From: Bacteroides sp.
Lineage (GTDB): Bacteria; Bacteroidota; Bacteroidia; Bacteroidales; Marinifilaceae
Assembly: GCA_021771575.1 (NCBI GenBank)
Contig: JAETOX010000016.1
Coordinates: forward strand, 1-37,858
Length of the DNA stretch: 37,858 bases
Reading direction: 5' to 3'
The translations under genes and the position numbers were made by a program. This document shows, piece by piece, positions 32,120 to 37,858 of this stretch. Positions within the stretch are counted from its first letter, which is position 1. Each line of letters begins with the position of its first letter. Below the pieces are notes generated by a model. The model ran no database searches. It was not told the origin of the DNA and saw nothing but the letters and a program-made list of their open reading frames with translations.

Positions 32120-32785
32120 TCACATCGAAAGGTATTTCATCAGCATGCCATACCGTTCTTTCAGACTATCCTGCACCTCTTCGCCGGCAACAAAACTGTT
32201 TCTCACCGTATATCCATAACGGATGAAAGTTTCTAGAATAGGATCTATGTTCAGCGTATTGATTTTCAAAGTAAGCATCAAGCGCTGCGAATCTTGTTTC
32301 CCGGAAACATAACAACTCAGCACCCGAGCTTCGTTATACTCTACGATCTGTGCCACCTCGGCCAAAGAATAATCGATGCGGTTCACTTCCAACACCAAAA
32401 TACCTCCAGACTGATCGGCACAAAGCAACGTATCCAGATGACGTAAAATATCCGTAAGCGTGACTGAGCCAATAAAATTATTCTTCCGGTCCAGTACTGC
32501 CACCACCGACAACAGCCCGGCCGCCGCCAATCCAACGACATCGAATATATGATAATCCTCATAGACATATGTCCCTTCTACTGGTATTGATAACACTTCC
32601 AGTTTATCGTTCAAATCCCCATGAGCATAAATCGACTCATCGTCAACTAGTCCCAAGAACGTCTTACCTTGAGTTAAAGGTAGATGCGACACACGGAACA
32701 ATTCCATCCAATTGAGCGCCTGCAAACAAGAATCTCCCCTTTTCAATACGGGAACAACATTCGATATGAGTTCCGATGCAATCAT
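32120..32785 (-). CDS. CBS-domain protein
   Basis: The 221-residue protein carries a pair of CBS motifs in residues 1-135 (SELISNVVPVLKRGDSCLQA, LVDDESIYAHGDLNDKLEVL, VVAVLDRKNNFIGSVTLTDI), which usually bind adenosine nucleotides. The C-terminal part (about 145-221) has an alpha/beta pattern (LEVNRIDYSLAEVAQIVEYN, then SQRLMLTLKINTLNIDPILE) like an ACT-type regulatory domain. No membrane segment or catalytic module is fused, so it probably senses a ligand and regulates a partner. Proteins like this commonly sit next to nadK in Bacteroidales. Its target is unknown. Confidence 0.85.
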   Translation of the reverse strand: MIASELISNVVPVLKRGDSCLQALNWMELFRVSHLPLTQGKTFLGLVDDESIYAHGDLNDKLEVLSIPVEGTYVYEDYHIFDVVGLAAAGLLSVVAVLDRKNNFIGSVTLTDILRHLDTLLCADQSGGILVLEVNRIDYSLAEVAQIVEYNEARVLSCYVSGKQDSQRLMLTLKINTLNIDPILETFIRYGYTVRNSFVAGEEVQDSLKERYGMLMKYLSM

Positions 32786-32814
32786 AGTCTTTTGTACAAC
32801 GATCCGACAACAGA

Positions 32815-32822
32815 CAAAGTTA
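32815..32822 (-). promoter_or_regulatory. Probable -7 promoter box of the CBS-domain gene
   Basis: On the - strand this reads TAACTTTG, 30 bp before the start at 32,785. It lies in the divergent region opposite the operon that begins at 32,950. Confidence 0.5.
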
Positions 32823-32913
32823 CAAATGTTTTTCGAATAAGCTTACTCACAGAAATTTTCACCCTATACTGCTTTTCCCAAAAGAATTGAACCATCCGTA
32901 TCGATTTTTGTTA

Positions 32914-32921
32914 TACATTTG
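32914..32921 (+). promoter_or_regulatory. Probable -7 promoter box of the DUF4301/DUF368/aroE operon
   Basis: TACATTTG fits TAnnTTTG and lies 29 bp before the ATG at 32,950. A TTG at 32,887-32,889 could be the -33 element with a slightly long spacer. The short AT-rich leader before the start codon is typical for the phylum. Confidence 0.5.
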
Positions 32922-32949
32922 TATTTTAAAATTTAAACTTAAAAACATC

Positions 32950-33201
32950 ATGTTACCCAAATTTCTTATTGCGGATAATTCACAGGAAGCCATTGACTTA
33001 GTTTATGTTGTACATACGGAAAAACCGCGTTGCATCATTCAATGTGATTTGGACGGCTTTTATAGCAATCAGAAAATCTATTGGATCGACGAAGAACCGT
33101 TAATTCAAGACGATCTGGATACCCTCCTGGAAGAAGCAGAAGATTTTTACGAAAAAGAACTGGATAACCAGGAAGAAATCTACGACGAAGAAGATGTTTG
33201 A
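32950..33201 (+). CDS. Small acidic conserved protein
   Basis: The 83-residue protein starts MLPKFLIADNSQEAIDLVYV from the ATG at 32,950. An upstream in-frame ATG at 32,887 would lie before the probable promoter. It has an alpha/beta first half with KPRCIIQCDLDGFYSNQKIY, then an acidic C-terminus (LEEAEDFYEKELDNQEEIYD). No signal peptide is present. Such short acidic proteins occur upstream of DUF4301 genes in some Bacteroidales, but the role is not known. It is 17 bp from the next gene, so it is the first gene of the operon. Confidence 0.7.
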   Translation: MLPKFLIADNSQEAIDLVYVVHTEKPRCIIQCDLDGFYSNQKIYWIDEEPLIQDDLDTLLEEAEDFYEKELDNQEEIYDEEDV

Positions 33202-33218
33202 CATAAACAATAAAAAAT

Positions 33219-34775
33219 ATGGACTACACAAAAGAAGATATAAAAAATCTAAAACATAGAGGTATCAAGCCGGAACAAATCGACAGGCAACTGGAAAATT
33301 TCAAAAAAGGATTCGACTATGTTAGTCTCTCCGAACCAGCAACCGTCGGCAATGGAATTCTCTGTATTCAGCCGGAAGAGGAAGAGCGGTTGACAGCACT
33401 TTATGAGCACGCCTGCCAGAAAGGTGATATACTGAAAATGGTACCGGCGTCGGGGTCTGCTACACGAATGTTTAAAGAACTGTTTAATTTTATGAATTCC
33501 TATCAGGGTACAGAAGAGGAATTTCTGACATTCTTACAGGACAAAGGGTCAGGTACGATGTACAGCTTTTTTGAAAAACTAGAAGAACTTCCTTTCTATA
33601 ACCGTCTAGCAGCTGCCTTATGGAATGATGGCAAGGACATCGAAAAAATGATCGCCAAACGGGAATTCAACGAAATATTGGCTTACATCCTAACCGACAA
33701 AGGCCTGAATTACGGGAATACTCCCAAAGGACTCGTAGATTTCCATATTTATCGCGATTTTGTAAGGACGGCCTTCGATGAACATATCGTCGAAGGAGCT
33801 TTGTATTGCAATAGCGGCAAAACGACAAAACTCCATTTCACAGTGGCGGAAGAATACATGAATCTTTTCAAAGAACGGCTGAAAAAAATAACGAAGGTCT
33901 TCGAGAAAATGTTCAATGTAAAATATGAAGTGACATTTTCCATCCAAAAACCTTCAACCGATACAGTCAGCATTGGCCCTGAGGGGGAAATCCTACGCGA
34001 CGATGAAGGGAAACTAGTATTCCGCCCGGGCGGTCATGGTGCCTTGATCTACAACTTAGACGAGTTGAAAGCCGATATTATTTTTATCAAGAATATCGAC
34101 AATGTCATCCCCGACCGCGCTAAAGGAGATACGGTCAAATATAAAAAACTACTTGCTGGTACCCTTCTGGAACTGCAACAAAAGATTTTCAGCTATCTGC
34201 ATATCCTAGATAAGAAACCGACGGAAGAACAGTTGTCAGAAATCGATGCTTTCCTGAACAACATCGGTTATAAAGAAACGGCAGAAAAAACATATAAAGA
34301 CCCAAAAGAACATATCAGGCATCTGCACAATTTGCTCGACCGCCCGATCCGTGTGTGCGGCATGGTGAAAAACGAAGGCGAGCCGGGAGGAGGCCCGTTC
34401 TGGGTACAGACTACAGACGGAAGTTCCCGCTTGATGATCATTGAGTCAGCTCAAATCAATCTGAAAGATAAAGAACAGAAAAAAATTTTCGACCATTCTA
34501 CCCATTTCAATCCGGTAGATCTGGTTTGTGGCACAAAAAACTACAAAGGGAAAAAATTCGACTTGGAAAAATTCATCGATGCCAGTCAAGGATTCATCAC
34601 TCGCAAATCCTATCAGGGCAAAGAAATTGAAGTGCAGGAATTACCGGGCCTTTGGAACGGTGCGATGGCCAACTGGATCACCGTTTTTGTAGAGGTGCCC
34701 CTAACGACCTTCACTCCAGTGAAAACTGTCTTCGACCTATTCCGGTTCGAGCATAGAAACGTATTAAAAAAATAA
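33219..34775 (+). CDS. DUF4301 family protein
   Basis: The 518-residue cytoplasmic protein matches DUF4301, a family confined largely to Bacteroidetes. Hallmarks are LKMVPASGSATRMFKELFNF (a glycine/serine loop like a phosphate-binding or sugar-nucleotide site), VFRPGGHGALIYNLDELKAD, FIKNIDNVIPDRAK, and VCGMVKNEGEPGGGPFWVQT. The P-x-S-G-S-A-T-R and GGHGAL pieces resemble nucleotidyltransferase loops, so a UTP-sugar pyrophosphorylase-like fold is possible, but this is unproven. Length is normal for the family. It is 9 bp upstream of the DUF368 gene and probably co-transcribed with it and aroE. Confidence 0.88.
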   Translation: MDYTKEDIKNLKHRGIKPEQIDRQLENFKKGFDYVSLSEPATVGNGILCIQPEEEERLTALYEHACQKGDILKMVPASGSATRMFKELFNFMNSYQGTEEEFLTFLQDKGSGTMYSFFEKLEELPFYNRLAAALWNDGKDIEKMIAKREFNEILAYILTDKGLNYGNTPKGLVDFHIYRDFVRTAFDEHIVEGALYCNSGKTTKLHFTVAEEYMNLFKERLKKITKVFEKMFNVKYEVTFSIQKPSTDTVSIGPEGEILRDDEGKLVFRPGGHGALIYNLDELKADIIFIKNIDNVIPDRAKGDTVKYKKLLAGTLLELQQKIFSYLHILDKKPTEEQLSEIDAFLNNIGYKETAEKTYKDPKEHIRHLHNLLDRPIRVCGMVKNEGEPGGGPFWVQTTDGSSRLMIIESAQINLKDKEQKKIFDHSTHFNPVDLVCGTKNYKGKKFDLEKFIDASQGFITRKSYQGKEIEVQELPGLWNGAMANWITVFVEVPLTTFTPVKTVFDLFRFEHRNVLKK

Positions 34776-34784
34776 GCAGAAAAG

Positions 34785-35720
34785 ATGGAAAAAAGACGGA
34801 ATTATTTATCACTGATCCTCAAAGGATGTGCCATGGGAGCCGCCGATGTTGTTCCGGGAGTATCGGGAGGGACCATAGCCTTTATCACAGGTATTTATGA
34901 AGAACTCATCGATTCTATCAAAAGCATCGACCTGCAAGCCATAAAACTGTTATTCCGATTCCGGTTCCGGGAGTTCTGGAACAAAATCAACGGCACTTTC
35001 CTGATTTCTGTCGTTTGTGGTATCGCTATTTCCATTTTTTCGTTAGCCAAATTGATGACCTGGCTGCTGGAACACCATCCCATCTATATTTGGTCATTTT
35101 TCTTCGGCTTGATCATCGCCTCGTCCTTGCTGGTAGCCAAAGAAATCCGGAAATGGAATATGCTCACCATCCTAGCTCTGGTAGCAGGCATTGCTGCTGC
35201 TTACACTATCACCGTCATGACCCCGGCGGAAACGCCCGACATCTGGTGGTTTATCGTCCTTTCAGGAGCCATCGCCATTTGTGCCATGATCCTGCCCGGC
35301 ATCTCCGGAGCCTTTATTCTTTTACTGATGGGTAAATACAGCTATATTCTAGGGGCAGTAAGCACTTTCAATATTGGGGTACTCCTGCTTTTTGCCGTAG
35401 GAGCCATCGCCGGCATCATCAGTTTTTCCCACCTGCTTTCATGGTTGCTGAAACATCACCACAACACGACAGTAGCCCTGCTGACCGGATTTATGGTGGG
35501 GTCTCTCAATAAAGTGTGGCCCTGGAAAGAAACTTTACAGACATATATCGATAGCCACGGAGTAGAAAAAGCATTGGTAGAAGCCAACATCTCTCCTATG
35601 TATTATGAATTCCTAAGCCAGCAAAATCCATTGATCTGGGAAGCGATTCTCATGTGTGTGACAGGCTTCTTCCTAATTTGGGGCATCGAATATATCGGTC
35701 GAAAAATACAACAAAACTAA
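34785..35720 (+). CDS. DUF368 membrane protein, undecaprenyl-phosphate translocase family
   Basis: The 311-residue protein has about eight hydrophobic segments and two repeated hallmarks: AADVVPGVSGGTIAFITGIY near residue 18 and ILPGISGAFILLLMGKYSYI near residue 170. DUF368 proteins (PopT) have been shown in other bacteria to flip undecaprenyl phosphate from the outer to the inner face for re-use. The duplicated PGxSG motifs are re-entrant substrate-binding loops. Placing it near uppS, which makes the precursor, makes sense physiologically although the two are in separate units. It starts 9 bp after DUF4301 and aroE follows by 11 bp. Confidence 0.9.
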   Translation: MEKRRNYLSLILKGCAMGAADVVPGVSGGTIAFITGIYEELIDSIKSIDLQAIKLLFRFRFREFWNKINGTFLISVVCGIAISIFSLAKLMTWLLEHHPIYIWSFFFGLIIASSLLVAKEIRKWNMLTILALVAGIAAAYTITVMTPAETPDIWWFIVLSGAIAICAMILPGISGAFILLLMGKYSYILGAVSTFNIGVLLLFAVGAIAGIISFSHLLSWLLKHHHNTTVALLTGFMVGSLNKVWPWKETLQTYIDSHGVEKALVEANISPMYYEFLSQQNPLIWEAILMCVTGFFLIWGIEYIGRKIQQN

Positions 35721-35731
35721 ATCTCTTGAAC

Positions 35732-36472
35732 ATGCAACTTTATGGTATCATCGGCTTTCCATTAGAACATTCTTTTTCCCCGCGTTATTTCAACGAGAAA
35801 TTCCACCAGGAAAGTATCGATGCCTTCTACCGGACTTTCGAAATTCGGGAAGCAGCAGAAATTCGGGAAATCTTAAACACCCATCCAAACCTTCGAGGGG
35901 TCAATGTCACTATTCCCTATAAACAAGCGATTCTCCCCTACCTGAATGCCATCGATCCCGTAGCCAAGGATATCAAAGCCGTAAATTGCGTGAAAATTAC
36001 CACCAAAAAAGGAAAGCCTTTTCTGACCGGCTATAATACCGATGTATACGGTTTCTTGGATGCTTTGCTGGATTTTATTCCCTGGCCAATCCCCAAAGCC
36101 CTGATTCTGGGCAACGGCGGAGCCGCCAAAGCAATTCGCTATGTCCTGCCCTACCTCGGCATCGATTTCCTAACCGTCAGCCGTACCCCACGCGTATCCG
36201 GGGAAATCGGATATTCCGAGGTAAGTCGCTTCCTTCCCGACCATCGCCTGATCATCAACACCACCCCGCTCGGCACTTGGCCCCATACAGCCGACTGCCC
36301 GAACCTCCCTTACGAAGCCCTCACCCCCAACCATTACCTTTTCGACTTGGTGTACAATCCGGAAATCACTACTTTTATGCAAAAAGGGCAACAACAGGGC
36401 GCCAAAACCTGCAATGGCTATGCTATGCTGACCAGCCAGGCAGAAATGAGCTGGCATCTTTGGACGAAGTAA
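35732..36472 (+). CDS. aroE: Shikimate dehydrogenase
   Basis: AroE reduces 3-dehydroshikimate with NADPH in the aromatic amino-acid pathway. The chosen ATG at 35,732 (MQLYGIIGFPLEHSFSPRYF) places the SxS substrate motif at the normal N-terminal position and gives 246 residues. An earlier frame start at 35,654 would overlap the upstream gene. VNVTIPYKQAILPYLNAI includes the catalytic lysine. GYNTDVYGFLDALLDFIPWP holds the Asp of the active site, and ALILGNGGAAKAIRYVLPYL is the Rossmann loop. It is the last gene of the operon; no strong terminator follows. Confidence 0.95.
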   Translation: MQLYGIIGFPLEHSFSPRYFNEKFHQESIDAFYRTFEIREAAEIREILNTHPNLRGVNVTIPYKQAILPYLNAIDPVAKDIKAVNCVKITTKKGKPFLTGYNTDVYGFLDALLDFIPWPIPKALILGNGGAAKAIRYVLPYLGIDFLTVSRTPRVSGEIGYSEVSRFLPDHRLIINTTPLGTWPHTADCPNLPYEALTPNHYLFDLVYNPEITTFMQKGQQQGAKTCNGYAMLTSQAEMSWHLWTK

Positions 36473-36512
36473 TTTTTTTTCTCTAACTTTTTCTTTTTTC
36501 AAAGAATCTTTT

Positions 36513-36520
36513 TATCTTCG
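36513..36520 (+). promoter_or_regulatory. Possible -7 promoter box of iorA
   Basis: TATCTTCG is one base from TAnnTTTG, in an AT-rich setting 40 bp after aroE. It would give a leader of about 190 nt before the iorA start at 36,718. Confidence 0.38.
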
Positions 36521-36548
36521 CAAACGTTTCAAAAGCTATTTTAGCATT

Positions 36549-36623
36549 ATGTATCTTCCTTCTGAATATTATTTTGTATTGGCATACATAATGGGATCCC
36601 TGAAATTTCATTGGGGACTTTGA
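36549..36623 (+). other. Small aromatic-rich reading frame in the iorA leader
   Basis: ATG TAT CTT begins a 24-codon frame (MYLPSEYYFVLAYIM and so on, ending HWGL, stop at 36,621-36,623). Seven of the 24 residues are Tyr, Phe or Trp. A second frame starts 3 nt later at 36,626 (MWGYLAPSESAFTGHCFSDF, stop at 36,692-36,694). Both could be leader peptides sensing aromatic amino acids, but no conservation is known to me and no clean terminator hairpin was found. Confidence 0.3.
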
Positions 36624-36717
36624 TCATGTGGGGTTACCTGGCCCCGTCGGAATCGGCATTTACAGGCCATTGCTTTTCGGATTTTTTTAATTGACAATCA
36701 TAAAATCAGACAAAATT

Positions 36718-37858
36718 ATGCAAAAACAGCTATTATTAGGTGTTGAAGCCATTGCACAGGGTGCAATCGACAGTGGTATTTCAGGTGTATATGCTTACCC
36801 TGGCACACCTTCGACCGAAATTACCGAGTATATTCAAGGCTCTAAAGAAGCAATCGCCCGCAACATTCACCGAGCTTGGGCCGCTAACGAAAAAACAGCG
36901 ATGGAATCGGCTCTTGGAATGTCATATGCCGGCAAAAGAGCGTTGGTATGTATGAAACATGTCGGCATGAATGTGGCTGCCGACTGCTTTATGAATGCAG
37001 CTATCACCGGCGCTAACGGAGGTATGGTGGTAACGGCTGCCGACGACCCTTCTATGCATTCTTCACAAAATGAACAGGACTCCCGGATATATGGTAAATT
37101 TGCCCTGATTCCTATTTTAGAGCCCTCCAACCAACAGGAAGCGTACGAAATGACGCGTTACGGATTTGCCTTATCAGAAACTGTGGGTAGTCCTGTATTG
37201 ATGCGGATTACCACCCGATTAGCACACTCCCGGGCCGGCGTAGAAACTCATGAGGGGCTAGAGGAAAACCACCTGCATTTACCGGAAAACAAACGGCAAT
37301 TCGTATTGCTACCGGCTATTGCCCGCAAACGCTACCGGCTTTTACTCGAAAAGCAAGCAGACTTTGTTAAGGCTTCGGAACAATCTCCCTTCAATCAATA
37401 TCTAGACGGAAACGATAAATCACTGGGTATCATAGCCTGTGGAATCACCTACAACTATCTGCAGGAAAATTTCAACGGTAAATGTCCCTACCCGGTTGTA
37501 AAAGTCAGCCAGTATCCGCTACCTAAAAAAATGATCAAACGCTTACAACGCGAATGCAAACAGATTCTGATACTGGAAGAAGGATACCCCATGGTGGAAG
37601 AAATGTTGAAAGGATACCCCGGACAAGAAAATATCCTGGGCCGTTTGGACGGTACTTTACCCCGGGACGGAGAATTAAATCCGGATCTGATAGCCAAAGC
37701 CCTCTGCCTGCCGACTAAAGAAGGGGCTCCCGTACCAGAACTTGTCGTCCCCCGCCCGCCAGCCCTTTGTAACGGCTGCAGCCACCGGGACGTTTACAAT
37801 GCTTTGAACGAAGTGATTGCTACCTATGGCGAAGGCCGTGTATTCTCGGATATCGGTT
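36718..37858 (+). CDS. iorA: Indolepyruvate ferredoxin oxidoreductase alpha subunit (start only)
   Basis: IorA with IorB converts aryl pyruvates (indolepyruvate, phenylpyruvate) to aryl-acetyl-CoA with ferredoxin, a step in anaerobic aromatic amino-acid breakdown or, in reverse, synthesis. About 380 residues are visible and the frame is open at the window end, so the gene is cut off. The ATG at 36,718 begins MQKQLLLGVEAIAQGAIDSG. TPP/pyruvate-binding family landmarks include GVYAYPGTPSTEITEYIQGS, ALGMSYAGKRALVCMKHVGM, ADDPSMHSSQNEQDSRIYGK and the later ALCNGCSHRDVYNALNEV. The C-terminal iron-sulphur domain lies outside. iorB should follow just beyond. Confidence 0.93.
   Translation, partial: MQKQLLLGVEAIAQGAIDSGISGVYAYPGTPSTEITEYIQGSKEAIARNIHRAWAANEKTAMESALGMSYAGKRALVCMKHVGMNVAADCFMNAAITGANGGMVVTAADDPSMHSSQNEQDSRIYGKFALIPILEPSNQQEAYEMTRYGFALSETVGSPVLMRITTRLAHSRAGVETHEGLEENHLHLPENKRQFVLLPAIARKRYRLLLEKQADFVKASEQSPFNQYLDGNDKSLGIIACGITYNYLQENFNGKCPYPVVKVSQYPLPKKMIKRLQRECKQILILEEGYPMVEEMLKGYPGQENILGRLDGTLPRDGELNPDLIAKALCLPTKEGAPVPELVVPRPPALCNGCSHRDVYNALNEVIATYGEGRVFSDIG

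Noticed and set aside
1..37858. CRISPR arrays, tRNA, rRNA or complete insertion sequences
   Set aside because: I found no regularly spaced direct repeats, no cloverleaf-like tRNA sequences, and no transposase frame with terminal repeats. The three ICE elements are too long, too few and too far apart to be CRISPR.

Overview
The window is Bacteroidales DNA made of two parts that differ in character. The evidence is a CTnDOT-type tra operon, Bacteroidetes -7 promoter boxes (TAnnTTTG), the almost complete absence of Shine-Dalgarno sites, and families such as DUF4301 and a five-POTRA BamA. The genus is not certain; an Odoribacter- or Butyricimonas-like gut species is only a guess.

Bases 1 to about 18,130 are the terminal part of a CTnDOT-family integrative conjugative element (ICE). 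It opens with the end of the transfer operon on the + strand: traM, traN, traO, a TraP primase-like protein, the TraQ lipoprotein and a GH24 lysozyme-like protein, closed by a hairpin terminator. From 4.9 to 17.8 kb every gene lies on the - strand. These cargo or maintenance genes fall into three blocks: (i) DUF4121-like, DUF4942-like and a 1000-residue N6-methyltransferase/helicase fusion; (ii) about ten small, mostly unrecognised proteins including a J-domain protein; (iii) DUF4120 and DUF3871. At the head of each block, just upstream of its first gene, sits one copy of a ~150-nt repeated element. The three copies share an identical 15-mer and can each fold into the same long branched hairpin, with stems that differ in sequence but keep their pairing. 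This is the most interesting structure in the window.

Bases 18,130 to 19,170 are an AT-rich scar holding a frameshifted fecR (anti-sigma factor) remnant, probably the chromosomal side of the ICE insertion.

Bases 19,177 to 37,858 are housekeeping chromosome. On the - strand are a CPA2 cation/proton antiporter, purA, a Fur-family regulator, a RelA/SpoT enzyme, murI, an OmpH/Skp chaperone, bamA, uppS, nadK and a CBS-domain protein. On the + strand, divergently, is a tight set: a small acidic protein, DUF4301, a DUF368 (undecaprenyl-phosphate translocase family) protein and aroE. It is followed by iorA, which runs off the window. Several genes serve the envelope: uppS makes the undecaprenyl carrier, the DUF368 protein probably recycles it, murI feeds peptidoglycan, and OmpH and BamA build the outer membrane. 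Two intergenic gaps share a short palindromic repeat, and iorA has a leader with two tiny aromatic-rich reading frames.
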